Source of the DNA: Epiperipatus broadwayi
Taxonomy: Eukaryota > Onychophora > Udeonychophora > Euonychophora > Peripatidae
NCBI GenBank assembly: GCA_028023455.1
Contig: JAQFVV010012441.1
Coordinates: forward strand, 2,477,911-2,541,910
Length of the DNA stretch: 64,000 nucleotides
Direction: 5' to 3'
Under the pieces are notes generated by a model that made no database searches, was not told the origin of the DNA, and saw only the letters and a list, made by a program, of their open reading frames with translations. The stretch's first letter is position 1. Each line of letters starts with the position of its first letter. Shown here in pieces: positions 22,020-34,175 of this stretch. The translations under genes were made by a program, and so were the position numbers.

Positions 22020-23860
22020 TTAAATAGGGAATTTCTTAAGCAATTTAAAGGCCAAAATTCAACAGCTGAAAAAAAAGTTGAAAGTGATTACTGGCCTATA
22101 ACTTCAAAAGAAACACAGACATTGCTAATTGCTGTTGTTTTAGATCTTTTTTTAAAAACATTGAAAGTGATATATGAACTTGAAAAACAATATTATAATT
22201 CTACTAAATCCAATGGATGGATAACTCATATATGATAACGGTATTTTAAAAGTTAGAGGAAACATTTTGATTACATGAATTTCATTTGATCTACTCATTT
22301 AGATTAAGACAGAGATAGTCAATTTAGTGAAATTAAAACAGCTCTTTATAATCCTAAAAATGGAAGGCTGTAGTTCCTGATGATGTGGCATCTGGAGAGG
22401 TTTTAACATGTAGTGAATATATATCAGCTGCCAAAATATTAATTTTTTTTAGAAATATAGAAACACATGAAGTTGGGCCATCTGATCTTAAGGATTCTTC
22501 TACTTTCCAATTTTTAAAAATAAAGGGATAAGATTTTAGTAGTTATTGTTGCATATCATTGTTATTTATCACAGCAAAAGCTTCCAGAGAGTCATTGTGA
22601 TTTTAGGGAATTAAGTCGGACTATCGACACAGTAATTGCTTCCAGACATCTTCAGGAACAAAGATTTGATTTATATATTGCTTTCATTGTTTTAATTGTG
22701 CAATTTTTTTTTTGTCTTACTAAATAATTTTAAGAACGTTGTCAGTTTTTATTAATTATAAATAAAACAAGTAATTCAATGAAAATTTATGTAAAAAAAC
22801 AACAAATTAATAGTAGAAAAACGCATTATTAATTTAAAGTCATAATTACAAAAAAAAAAAAAAATCAAGTCAGATGTCACATGACCTAATTTAATAAGCT
22901 TGTTTTTACAAATGTTATATATAGAGCTCGCAAAACAAGCTCTTAACAAGCTTTGTAAAATATCCCCAATCCCAGGCCGGTTTCTGCTACTGGTATCCTC
23001 AGTAAAAGTCATAATTAATATGAAGGATTAAACTTTGTTTTTTTTTTTCAAAAAATTTGATTTAATTTTGGAAGTCTGCATTCTAATATTGGGCAGCATC
23101 CAATCTCTATTTTGCTTTTGTTAAGTGTAGAGTGGACATTCGGAAATTTTAATTCTTCCTTAATATGAAAAGGCTTGAAAATTCAATAAATTATTATCTT
23201 TTAGAAAAGAAAAATTTGGTTTGGTGGAATGAGAGGAAGTGGAATTATACTTGAAATGAAAATTGATGTTAAACAATGATATATACTAGCCTCGCATTGT
23301 TGTTCGTTTTTATGACATTGGTTTCTGTAATTATTTATGCGACTTCATGAAGCAGGCATCAAGATGCAGTACCTATTTGGTGGAGTTTTTAATTTGAATC
23401 AATTAAAAGCAATTTTCATGGCTTCTAAATTTATGATCTGCTGCTGATTGACACTTTACGTAAATATAGTAGCTTTGCATAATGCTATACTTGGTTGTTG
23501 ACATATGATACAAACACCAATGTGCTGCTGCGTTTTTTAAGTCTAAAAGTAAGTTTCTAATTGTAATGACTTCATTATTGCAAGTAATTTGTTTGACCAC
23601 AGTTATTTTGTTCAACTTACTTTATGAAAATGAGGCTTGGATTCCGTATCGATGTAACAAAGTCTTAAAAAAAATTTTACGGATTCTTTTTAAGATTCTA
23701 AAAATATGATAAAAGTATGCTCTTTAGGCTGCTAGATGTGATGCTGTAGAGTTTTCTTTTGCCAACTCGTATCTTTGATGGATTAGATAGATATGTGAAG
23801 GGAATGAATTGTAATAGGATTTTATAGTGAACTTGAGCACGATTTTTGTGAGAGAGGCCA
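22020..23860 (+). mobile_element. Non-LTR retrotransposon (LINE) relic, plus strand
   Basis: The pieces are in the right order but different frames. About 22147-22290 gives FLKTLKVIYELEKQYYN ... RKHFDYMNF, like the FxxxLKxVYGP ... RWxEHFxxLLN pre-RT segment. About 22326-22405 gives EIKTALYNPKNGR then VPDDVASGEVL, like the RT motif 0/1 LKNGKAxGPDxxPAEVL. About 22575-22700 gives LPESHCDFRELSRTIDTVIA then SRHLQEQRFDLYIAFI, like LPESQCGFRxxRSTxDxIFxxRQLQEK..LYxAFIDL. At about 23604-23800 come VILFNLLYENEAWIPYRC and CDAVEFSFANSYLQWI-like text, matching the LLYxCETWxxYRRH ... IExMLxxxQLRWxGHV C-terminal block. The catalytic FADD segment and the section 22.71-23.60 kb are unreadable. Many stops; dead copy. 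Confidence 0.8.
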
Positions 23861-24184
23861 ATCTCACCTACATTCTAAAAATTACCCCAAAAACATATAA
23901 TAGAGTGTAAAATGTTTTTCTCATGAAAATATAAATAAACATACAAATAAATAATCAGACAAGATAATAAAATATTTGAAATGTAAAATTTTCATAATAA
24001 TATAAGATTACATAATAATAAAAATAGTATGGATTTCACAAATCTAAAATACTAAAGAAAACAATAACGCTGAAAAATACAATCATGATCATAAAATGAA
24101 GAATTTAAATATTTTTCAAGCTATCGATTCTAAATTTATTCATAATTTGTCAATTTTGATATATAAGTTTTAAAATAGGACTTT

Positions 24185-24905
24185 TTGAAAATTAATTTCC
24201 GGCTTTATGTATCTGGAAGGTCACTGATAAAGACGTGAAGTAAAATGGGTCAAAGAACTGAACCCTATGGCAGAGCATTCTGTATGATTTTATATTTACT
24301 ACAATGATAACTGTCTCTTGAATGTTTGTATTGGAGAATATTTTGTCAAGTAACTTCCTGAATTTAAGAATTTTTGTTATTTTTAGAAGAGCATTTTCCC
24401 AAAAAAAATCCTAAATTAAAGTTAGATTAAATAATGATAGAACCAGTTTTTAATTCATTTTGAAAGCTTTGTTCAGTGTAAATTGTTAAGAATGAAACTT
24501 GTTCATAATGGCTTCTTTCTGGTTTAAAACCGGTCTGCTCTATAGGAAGCTGACTTTCGACTATTGGTAAAATTCTTAATATGATTCTTTCAAAAAGCTT
24601 TTAGGGACCATTCTATAATGATATTGAGTGGTAATTATTTTGATCTTTTTTTTTTTTAATTTTAACATGCTATAGTTTTTCCAAATTTTAGGAATATTTT
24701 CTGTATGAATGTTGGTAACGTACTTTAGCTCTAAATTTTTTAGAAACTCGATAAGTGTATGAACTGTTCATAGACTTTTCCTGATTTAAATCAAACAAGG
24801 CAAGTTCAAATTTATTAACATCTACAGTTTGATCCTTTTTTATAGATGCGTTTGGTTTCTTATCTAGGCATTGTTGTTATTCTCATCTAGCATTATCTGG
24901 ATAAC
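24185..24905 (-). mobile_element. Second LINE reverse transcriptase relic, minus strand
   Basis: Read right to left. About 24780-24700 gives LIEFLKNLELKYVTNIHTEN and IPKIWK, like the segment before RT motif 1. About 24610-24460 gives SFLKESY..., then QLPIEQ-like and TGFKPERSHYEQV-like text (24552-24509). This parallels the LFERIILNRIxPxIExQLPxEQAGFRPGRSxxDQV block. About 24275-24215 gives P*GSVL*PILLHVFISDLPD, a stop-interrupted form of PQGSVLGPILFxxFISDLP. These motifs are typical of jockey/CR1/RTE-X-like polymerases and differ from the 22-kb LINE. The copy is dead, and both ends are unclear. Confidence 0.75.
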
Positions 24906-26945
24906 AATACTCAACCTTTTAGCAGATAAAGACAATAGTAAATAGGCATTGGTCTGAGAAGGCCATTTGCAGCACCTTCTAATGCCTGTTGATGTATTCA
25001 TTGAACATATAATTTAATGTTTAATAGCTTTATTTAAAAAAAAAAAAAATTATATTATCAGATCAAATTAATCTGTGAACTATAAATATACCCACACATA
25101 GAACATGTTGGTCCATTATTATGTTTATTTTACAATTTGCAGTTTTTTTAACTTTCTCTGCAGTAAACACCTTGCCTAATTGTAGCCTTTTATTGTTTTC
25201 TATCTTGAGCTATATCTGCCCAATAAAAATTACCAGTAATGCAATTTTTTAAATGCCTTTGAAGTAACTTTTATATTGTAAATGAGATCTGCCTCTCTTG
25301 TGAAAAAAAATGCTCAAGTTCATTGTAAGATATATATTTAGATAATCTTGTATTATTCATTCGCTTGACGTTTAATTTAATAAAGATGTGGTTTTAACAA
25401 TAGTAGGCTTTTATAGTATCACATCCAGCAAATTGAAGAACATTGATTGGTTTTAGGATCTTGCCATAGTATTTTTAGAATTTTGAGTTGTGTAAGCCTA
25501 TTCACATGTATTTTTTACAGTATATTTATATACAATAATTTAATCCTTTTTATTGTTCGATTTCAAATATCACAAGTTACTTATAAAAACATTACTTTTA
25601 TTCGTATTTTTAATTTTACTTTTGTAATTTTTTTTTAAATATACAGCTTGTGCTGCCATCTAACAGTTTATCTAGAACTAAATTTAATTAATCGCTGCGT
25701 GTTTTTTTATTAAAGTAATTTTGCTGGCATGTTAGACTTTTTTCTTTTTTTATTAAAATGTCATTAAATTTTAGATCAGTATTATTATTTTTTAATTTAA
25801 TAGTTAATAAATGATTTACAATATATATTATTGATTTAATATTCAAATAATAATAATAAAAAGCTATAAAAAATCCAATGTCTCGCTGGAATTTTAAAAA
25901 AAATATATATATATTTTTTTATTAAAGTACTTATAGTTATTAAAGTGGAGAAAGAATCTATATATATTATTAATAATAAAAAAATAATTGAATGATTAAT
26001 TGCTTGGGAAGTCTGTGACATTCAGCACCCTAATGCCAGATTGAGTATTGATTTAGGAATTATTAGCTTTCCATTCCAACATTTAACTACCTCACTAAAC
26101 TATTCAAGGCAATTAATATTAATCATTTAATAGTTATATACTTTTTCTTAAAACATAGCAGTTAGTGTTTATGTTTGCTAATGCCTGTTGCACAGTTATC
26201 ACTGATGCATTGATTATGCCAACAGAACACCGCGTGACTTCTTAAATTTATAGTTTTGTATGTTTTCAGTAATAGTTTGCTTCTCTCTACTTTAGAGCCA
26301 TCTTAAGTAATTAATAGATTTTAAAAGGTATAATTATTAGTCCATAATCCCAAGTCAATTTCAGTTCATAAATTAGAAATTTGTCTGAAATTCAGATATA
26401 GTAAGCATTGGCATGTTACGTTATTTTTGTTTAGTTTACATTAGGTGGCTTTGGGATGGAGTGAAATGATTTGCTATAAAAGGCACTAATTTTAAAATAA
26501 AAAGAATAACAAATATCTATTGATAAGAATATAATCATAGACTTGTGTAATTTAATGAAATAATAGCTGGAAAGCTAAAGGGAGTTCCTCTTTTTTTTTT
26601 ATTAAGGAAAATACACATACAATTACAATATAAATCTTGTTGGTATACATTTGTTTGGGTTTGTTACATGTATTATGACAATCTTTAGTAAATAATTTTC
26701 CAAATTAGAAAATATACCCGTTTGATACATTAGTTATTAGTATGACAAATTAATTTCATGATCAGAGCAAGAAGCTCATTGTTCAAACTTAGTCTATAAT
26801 TATTGTGTACTAGTATTATATCAGAACAACTGGCTCTTCATTTAGTGACTTAGCCAGTGATCATTGTGCAGTCCCTATATTGATTGGCAGTGATCCTTTG
26901 TCATTCTCCATTTAACTGAACCATTTTTTAATCTTGAATTAATTT
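24906..26945. other. Non-coding AT-rich stretch
   Basis: An A-run at 25038-25049 and (TA)n/(AT)n patches at 25900-25915 stand out. No supported gene: the open frames at 25447-25638 and 25836-26021 are hydrophobic AT-rich translations without domain features. Confidence 0.5.
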
Positions 26946-26949
26946 TTAA

Positions 26950-27500
26950 TTAGCATGCCTGAGGATAGGCTCTTCATCCAGTGGCCTAAGTTGCCCCAAG
27001 TGTCCCCAAAGAGCTTTTCCGGCGTTAATAAGCGATCCCTAAACATAGTCCTTCGAATAAATTTTTTTCACACCTCCCATGGTTCTTTATTTCCTCGTTT
27101 AAAAACAAAATAATTCCTTGTTAACCATACAACATGAAGCAGGAACATTCCCATTCTAATTGCAGCAAAGACACCACTCTTTATAGCATCCCTGATTCTT
27201 AGAATCTTCATGTTAGCTTGCAGTACTCTGGTTTTGATATTTTTCCTAGCAGGACTCAAAAATGGGCAAGCAGTAAAAATATGTTCAATAGTTTCATCCG
27301 TCACTTTACGTAAGCTACATAGTGGTTCTATTTTTGAGAAATTTCTATGATTTACCAAAAAATGATTCATTGGGAAGGCTTTCAAATTAAATTTTATGAT
27401 GAAGTTAATATGTTTGGCTTCCAAGTAGCAAAATTTTAGTTTTCTGATTAGTAATTTGGTTCCTCTTAGACTTATTTTTAATTAAGTAAAGGAAAAACAT
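26950..27500 (-). mobile_element. LINE C-terminal zinc-knuckle fragment, copy 2
   Basis: This holds the longest open frame of the window, 118 codons at 27424-27068. It contains INFIIKFNLKAFPMNHFLVN (residues 6-25), then PLCSLRKVTDETIEHIFTAC (residues 34-53), a knuckle of the C-x2-C...ET-x-EHIFxxC type in which the second Cys has become Arg. The tail, FAAIRMGMFLLHVVWLTRN, parallels FLPLSFMSYGL in the 6.7-kb copy. Readable sequence continues on the same strand downstream to about 26950 with LTPEKLFGDTWGNLGHW-like text. The preserved frame might tempt a host-gene call. The second, broken copy at 6.6-7.1 kb and the LINE-type knuckle argue for a retrotransposon end instead. Clade not determined. 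Confidence 0.68.
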
Positions 27501-28145
27501 TCAGTTTATTATTTGAATGGAGCTGTTTTGTGCTCATGTTGATACTCAGAGACTCAAAGATGACTAAATAACTGTATAATTATATTAGAATCATTAATAA
27601 TTATATAGGCTTTTTGGAAAAAAATTACGAAAATTTAAAGAGGTAACAGAAAACGCAGACTGTTATTCTGGGAAGGCATAAATTCTTATTTTAAATAAAG
27701 AGTATACTATATGTAATTTATTTGTATTAGTGTTTAATCATATATATCTGTATTCAAACTGCTATATTTCACAAAATTTTGATGCTAATGTAATTCTGGT
27801 ATTGCATATTGATTAGTAGTCTCAAGTTTTTGCAGTTAACTTACAAGGTTAAACATTGTGTAAAAATTTCTCACATTTTACCATTTCATAGAATTGCAAA
27901 TATATTGATTCAAATGAAATAAAAATCTTTCATTAGAGATCTAAAATAAAAATACTTTTTTTAAACTACATTTCAAGGTCTCCTAATGTCACATCATAAC
28001 ACTATCACCAATAAAAGAAAATAATTATTTATACAGAGAAGGTATACCAATTGCCCTGTCTCGTGACATTCACTTCCAAGCCACAAATACTGAAATTCAT
28101 GGATAATAGTAATTTGTATTATATCACCTAACATATTTTAAGATA
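27501..28145. other. Non-coding AT-rich stretch
   Basis: No gene or repeat family recognised. Confidence 0.5.
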
Positions 28146-28295
28146 AAACTCTTCATATACGTCAAACTTCTTACATCCATTGATTACTCTCTCTTGTACT
28201 GGGTAGCACTACTGTATGGTGTTTTGTCTGTTATAAATTGTGTAAGCAAGCATAGGAAATGGTGATCAGGTGATATTTTTAAGTGGGTGTCCTTA
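28146..28295 (-). repeat. Family 1 repeat, short arm
   Basis: ATCCATTGATTACTCTCTCT, GCACTACTGTATGGTG and AAGCAAGCATAGGAAATGGT match the minus-oriented end of the family. The rest of the arm is missing. Confidence 0.7.
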
Positions 28296-28799
28296 TTAAA
28301 TCATGCACACAAATGTAAAGATGAATGTAAATTAAAGTTAAAAAATAAAATTTTAATTAATTTAAAATTAATTACTAATTTTTTTAAATTTTATGTCCTA
28401 ATTAATCATGAACATTAACCGTGGAATCCACAGATATGGAAAGAATACTATACTGTATTTAAAAGTTAAAACGTATGAGTATTGATTAACATTTGATATT
28501 TGATGAAAAATTATTACTTCCAATAAGTATTTTGTTCATATAAAAAAAATTAGATAAACCCATTTACTGATTTGGCTATAGTCTGTCTGGCAGTTGGAAA
28601 ACAGAATCCTAATTTTACTTGTTACTTCAAAAAAATTTTAATGTTCATCTGTCTAGATTTAAATACTAGGTCATGGCAGGCCAGTATGCTTCAGAGTCAT
28701 GCAGTTACTAAAAGTTTAGCATCTTATATATGTAAGGCCTCCTTCTCCAACAGCAAAGGCTTTATTTTATTATAATTTAAAAATTATCTTGGGAATCTA

Positions 28800-29340
28800 T
28801 TGTATAGAGAGTTTTTCCTGTTTTAATAAGAGTTATAAGCAAGTATAAGAAATGATGATCATGTAATGTTTAGTGGTTTAATACCAATCCTGCCTAATAG
28901 GATAGTGGTGGCTATGGTTATTAAAGAACCAAAGATACCAAAATGTATGGGTATTGAACTGAAATCAGACCTTTATGACTATATAAGCTAATAAGCTTGG
29001 ATTGAAAATATTATTGTTTTCAATTTTATTCTTATGGTTTTGTAGTTAAGTAGAGATAAAAGGTGGCTGCTGGAGAGTTGCATTAGATCGTAAGATCTAG
29101 GTACAGTGCTCTCAGATCCAAGGCTCCTCACTGACGAAAGCCACAAGCTATAAACTAATCTGGGGATATTGGATGAGTAGGCACTAGGTAGGGATTTTAT
29201 GTACAAGCCTTCTGGCATCCATTGATTACTCTGGCTTGCACTGAGTGGCACTACTGTATGGAGTTGTGCCTGTTTTAATAACAGTTTATGAGCAAGCATA
29301 AGAAATGGTGATCGTGTGGTGTTTAGTGGTCACTTAAATA
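28800..29340 (-). repeat. Family 1 repeat, two minus-oriented arms
   Basis: A partial arm at about 28805-28895 (TTTTAATAAGAGTTATAAGC, GATCATGTAATGTTTAGTGG) is followed by a near full arm at about 29040-29340. The full arm contains GGCTCCTCACTGACGAAAGC, AACTAATCTGGGGATATTGG, CATCCATTGATTACTCTGGC and TGCACTGAGTGGCACTACTG. The 103-codon minus-strand frame at 28988-29299 is a translation of this repeat and should not be called a gene. Confidence 0.8.
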
Positions 29341-31305
29341 CACATATGTAAATTGTAATAATTTTAATAACCCCGTAAATAAAAAATGGCTGTTAATATA
29401 TAGGGTTAGGATGTATAAATAATATTATTGGAGAGGCATTCTTTGCAGTATGACTTATGAAATGTTATAATATGTGCATTCAGTTTGTTTGTTTATTAAT
29501 ATTTTACATATATAAATGATATTTAATGTGCTATCTACTGTTCTGTCATTACATTTTTGTTGGCATATGAAGCGAGGGAATGGTGTCAGATTTTCTAAGA
29601 AAAGCATTTTACAGGGAATTTCATGGTTTTTATGAGAGAGGCAGAAAGTTATAAAGATTATTTTAAAATCACTCTAAAGAACCCCACTATTTATTGCAGT
29701 CTTGAAAAGATATGGCCACGAATAAAATACAGTAGATAGCTATAAGTTGAAATTATTCAGAAAGAAAGGCTTGCTGCACGGGTTAAAAATCGTTATCAAA
29801 TACGGACCAGTTTGTTATGCTGGGAAAGACTGATTAAAAATCCGCATTGCAATAAATCATAAATACAGACCAGTTTGTCATGCCATGTAAACATATTTAA
29901 AGTTCATAGATGGGTTTGTAAATCCTTAACTTTCTGTTCTTTATCTTTTATTTTTTTGGAGTTAGAAAGGCTATGCTCATTACTATACATTTATAAGTGT
30001 TCATGAAATATTCTCTTTTAAGTACAGTTTTAAACAAATTTTTAGCTTAAATTTTTGTCTAAATGATAATTTAAAAACATATTATTATTATAATTTCCAT
30101 TATTAGTATTTAATAATGCAATATGATTTTTTTTTTCTTAATGTTCTTTCCAAAATTGTATTAGCTTGTTCTTCCCATGTTAAGGTTTTTTGTTAGGTGG
30201 ATTTTAAAATTTCTTTTATTAAAAAGATGATGCCACAGAAAATAAGAAATGCCCCCCCCTCTCCAATTAAATTATCTTTCCCTTGTTTGATTATATTTTA
30301 ATAAAGTAAGTTTTAGTCATTCGACACATTTTTAAAATTATAGTAAAATAATTAGTTATGTCTGAAGGGGGGTCTAAATTAATCCAGTATAGGACATTAT
30401 AGTTCTCTTTTTTATCATCTCATGTCACCTTTGCTTTCAGTCATACTCAGTTTTTAAAAAAACATTTCATGAAAATGAAAACAAGAATTTGAAATTGATA
30501 ATTTTGAATTATATGAGTATTGCTAACTATTTATCAGCCATTTTTTGTTCTTCCCCATTCAGTCTTGCTGGTCTTTCTTTCTCTTGATTTCTAACTGTAC
30601 TGTTGTATTATTTTTTATATAACTGCATTATTTTTAGTTTAATTCTTTCTGTTAAGTCTCAACGTGTGTAAATTTTTTCAATTTAATTGTATCTTAATTA
30701 AGTGTACTTATATGAGGTAAGCATGTATATTGAATGGTGTTAGCAATTGTCTGTGGTTTCAGATGTTCATGGAAAAGCTTGAAAGTAAATGCAGAGAGCA
30801 GCAGAGGGATTGCCACAAACAATTTCATCCATTTTAGGGGCTGTTAATGGGCTGCCATTATGTGTTAAAGCTTGACCAATTGTCCAAAAGTATTTAATAT
30901 TTCTATTAACCAAAATCATTAACAGTTTATAAAATGATGTCTCTCAGCAAGAAGTCTTTCAGTAGTTTGCCTTGAGACAACTTTGGGGCTGTGGAACAAA
31001 GGTTGTAGAAATTTCCAAAATGAGTGTTTCAGAATTGCTAACATTTATTGTTTGTGAAAGCAGTTGAAAAATTATTGTTGTTTGGTAAAATAAGTGAACT
31101 GCAGGCAAAATTTTACAAAAAAAATTTGTAGACTTCAAAATGCCAAAGCAATCATGAGTTACTATTACCCTGAATGACTGCTCTTATGGAGTCTAATTAT
31201 GTGTCTTGATGCATCATATCACATGGAAAGTCCAAATTCACTGTTCATGACTTCAAGGTTTAAAACCTGAGTTATTCTAGAACTTGCTTTCACCTGACTA
31301 CAACT
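29341..31305. other. Non-coding AT-rich stretch
   Basis: Contains a direct echo of TACGGACCAGTTTGTTATGC (29803-29822) and TACAGACCAGTTTGTCATGC (29864-29883), 61 bases apart, and a short C-run at 30252-30260. No gene was recognised. Confidence 0.5.
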
Positions 31306-31309
31306 TTAT

Positions 31310-31785
31310 TCATTATTTCATAATTTATCATCATCATCGACCATTATCAATCCACTGCAGGATGAAAGTCTCTTCAAGTTCAACCCATCTCCGATATCTA
31401 GCATTTCTTCTCCACATCATCCCTGCACAAGTTCTTATTCCATTCATCTCACATGTGGTCTTTTTCTGGGTCTTTTACAATTTCTTAGAATCCTGTTTAA
31501 GTTTTCAATTGTCCATCTATTATCCTTTCTTCTAGAAATATGTCCAGCCCAACTCCACTTCAGTCTTTTAATTCTTTTAATGATGTCTGTGATACCTGTT
31601 TGTTCTCTTACCCATATATTGCATTTTCAATTTCTTCATGTTATTCCTATCATGCACCTCTCCATACTTCTTTGAGTGGTCTGAAGTCTCTATTGCTCTT
31701 CTATTAAGTGTCCAAGTCTCAGATCCATAAGTAACAAAATATATCATACTTTTGGAATGACCCATTGGAGTTGCTAATTTTAAAT
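31310..31785 (-). mobile_element. RTE-type LINE C-terminal fragment, minus strand
   Basis: Minus strand 31765 downward gives FVTYGSETWTLNRRAIETSD, then YGEVHDRNNMKKLKMQYMGK. A broken segment follows that reads IKRIKRLxWSWxGHIxxRKDNRWTI-like and ends ARYRRWVELEETFILQWID. This follows the order of RTE C-terminal polymerase blocks: YGSETW, then KRLKWSWAGHIARR..DNRW, and finally W..L.EA...QW. The shadow frame at 31284-31535 on the plus strand is not a gene. No reverse transcriptase core is present here. Confidence 0.78.
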
Positions 31786-32331
31786 ATAAGTTATTTTATT
31801 ATTTAGAAATAAAAAATTAATGAATATATTTTTTTATCATTTAGTTTTTTGTAAGAATTGAGGATTTGATCTATGGTTTAAGTTTATGGACGACCAGAGT
31901 TTTATGTCAGAGTTATCTTCTAGATGAATTGCTTTCAGCAAAATTAAGGAGCTTCACTTATCCAATTGTTGATTCATGGATGGAAGTGAAATTTGTCAAT
32001 TGAAGAAAGGAATTAAAAGGAATTGATTACAGAAAATAGGAGATTTTCAGCAAGTGGAGAAGATAAATTTTGATCCTGCTATAGTAAATTAAATTAGAAT
32101 TGGCAGAACTTGAAAGTATTATTTCTGAGAAACTATTTGCTATGGTTTATTTATAAAGACCATAATCTCTGACTTAAAAATGTTGAAGATTGTGCTTTGT
32201 TGAACATGTCTAACATTTTATTCATATAAGTAATTAAATTGATGTAGTTTTATGTGATTTGATTCTGTGATGCAGAAGTTGAGTTTGTAGCTCAGGTTCC
32301 CTGGATTTCCAAGCAGTAAACTATTTGAACA
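31786..32331. other. Non-coding AT-rich stretch
   Basis: No gene recognised in the segment before the pogo-like element. Confidence 0.5.
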
Positions 32332-32333
32332 TA

Positions 32334-33305
32334 CACCTGGGTCTTGTTTTATGCGGTAGATAGTTTCCACAGAAAACGCATTAAAAAAAATCACACAAAA
32401 ATAGACTTAACTTACCTTGAAAAAGGGGGGATAGGGTCTGTAATTTTCAGAATTCGCATAAAAGCAAGGCAACAAAGAAAAATTACTTTAAAATTTGCAT
32501 TAAAAAAATAAGCAAATAAAGTATGACTAATAAAAAATTTCAAATATTTGAAAAAAAATAATACCAGACAAACTTTTTTTTATTAACTACAGTATTTAAT
32601 TTTACATTTTTCATACATATTTTAATCATTACCGCTAGCTTTCGTTTATAAACTGGAAAGAAATCAGATTCGATGTCATGTGATGTATTGTAGCTTCTCC
32701 TTAAATGAAGTCAAGAATCTCTCAGCAATTATGCCCAGAGAAACCTGTTAGCCACTTTATTTTTATTCGTGATGTGATGTACAACTAGCACCATTTTCAG
32801 TCTTGTGCTGTGTTAATGGTTTTCTGTTTCTATATTAAAAAAATGAGATCGTAATCAAAACAAAAAAATTATACATTATCATTAGAAAGATTATTTTCAG
32901 TTTATAAAATCTTCGTTTTTTATTTTAAAAATCTAAAAGATTATTTATTTCTGTTATATATAACAAAGTATACGTTTGAAAGGTTTAATTTTTTTGAATA
33001 TTTATTGCGATATTTTTATATGTAAGTATAAATCTATTATTATTATTTACTCATTAGTATAAATAGGTTATTTACATAGAAGCTAAAAATCTAAATACTG
33101 CTTCAGGCCATATTCACGTTAGCTGCTAATATAATGTTATATTTTTTTGGGGAAAAAAGTATTTCAAGTGAAAATAAGTTATTAATAATTTAAATTTCTT
33201 GATATGTAATAAATATAGTGAAATATGAAAGATATTAAGAAGAAACATGAATCGCATAACTTCAAAATCGCATTAAAATAATTCGCATAAAACGAGACCC
33301 AGGTG
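32334..33305. mobile_element. pogo/Tigger-like non-autonomous element, copy A (TA duplication)
   Basis: The 972-bp element starts CACCTGGGTCTTGTTTTATG and ends ...CGCATAAAACGAGACCCAGG plus TG, a clear inverted-end pair. TA flanks it at 32332-32333 and 33306-33307. Interior words such as CTTACCTTGAAAAAGGGGGG, AGAAACATGAATCGCATAAC and TTCAAAATCGC are shared with copy B at 55.09 kb. There is no coding frame of note. TA duplication plus ends rich in TTTTAnGCG recall pogo/Tigger elements. The superfamily call is inference, the structure is directly visible. Confidence 0.82.
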
Positions 33306-33307
33306 TA

Positions 33308-33945
33308 TTTATTAATTGTTGATGATTTATATAGTGTTATTGTTTCAACATTAATGAAAAAATTATGAAATCCAACTTAATAGTAATTTAATATTGAGAT
33401 TTTTCTAAATATTTTCATAATATATTAGGAATACCCAGATTGCAGAATTATTAGAAACTTTTAATTCTGTAGGATCTTGTAGTGATTATATTGAAAGCAT
33501 TTCTCAGAATAGTCTGTCATATTTTTAGTTTTTTAAGGCTCTCAAATGACACATTGATTTGTGCTGGTGGAATTTACCCACCTCTTTGCTGTTTGTCCTC
33601 CCCCCCCCCCCATCATAACCCTCCAAGCATTTTCTAATGAATTAAATCATTGCCTAATATGACCAAAATAAAATGATTTCAAATAGGGTCATTTGCTATA
33701 AGAGCAATGCTAACTTATAAACTTCTGGTGTTTGAATATCATGTGATCTTTCAAGAAAGTTTCTATTCCATTATTTTTTTATATCTTTGTCTAAAAGTAT
33801 GGAGGTACAATTCTTGTCTTTTAAATGCCACTAGTTATAGATATCAGATAATCCTGTATTACATCACTCATCACATGATTTTATCTCTATGCTCTAACAA
33901 TTGAATACATAAATACCCAGATCCATTATTTATAAATTTCCAATG
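33308..33945. other. Non-coding AT-rich stretch
   Basis: A C-run at about 33599-33611 is present. The open frame at 33707-33904 has no recognised domain. Confidence 0.5.
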
Positions 33946-33949
33946 ACGG

Positions 33950-34175
33950 AAAAAATTGAAGCCTGTCCATTAAAGTGTAAGGATTTGCTATCTTAATATA
34001 AACTGAGCACTGATTATATATGTGGGAGACGATGATCTGGATTAACTCATGAGTGCTGGTTCAGCACGAAATACGCACATAGATCATTTATCTTTTTCAC
34101 ATGTATGTGGTCATGTGTATCAGTTGTATAAGCTGGAATGGATAGCTGTACGGGGCTTGAAAATCTAATTACATT
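33950..34175 (+). repeat. Family 2 repeat, single arm
   Basis: GCCTGTCCATTAAAGTGTAA, GGATTTGCTATCTTAATATA, CATGAGTGCTGGTTCAGCAC and AGATCATTTATCTTTTTCAC match the plus-oriented arm of the 13.7-14.26 kb dyad in order. Confidence 0.78.

Noticed and set aside
25650-25670. CTGCCATCTA-type word shared with 50.9 kb (and loosely with 12.3 and 34.6 kb) as a regulatory motif
   Set aside because: Short and without consistent flanks; could be chance or a fragment of an old repeat.
27068-27424. 118-codon open frame as a host protein gene
   Set aside because: Its C-x2-C...EHIFxxC region and the second diverged copy at 6.6-7.1 kb make a LINE C-terminus far more likely.
28988-29299. 103-codon minus-strand frame as a gene
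   Set aside because: It lies wholly within the family 1 repeat arm; the same DNA recurs elsewhere without an open frame.
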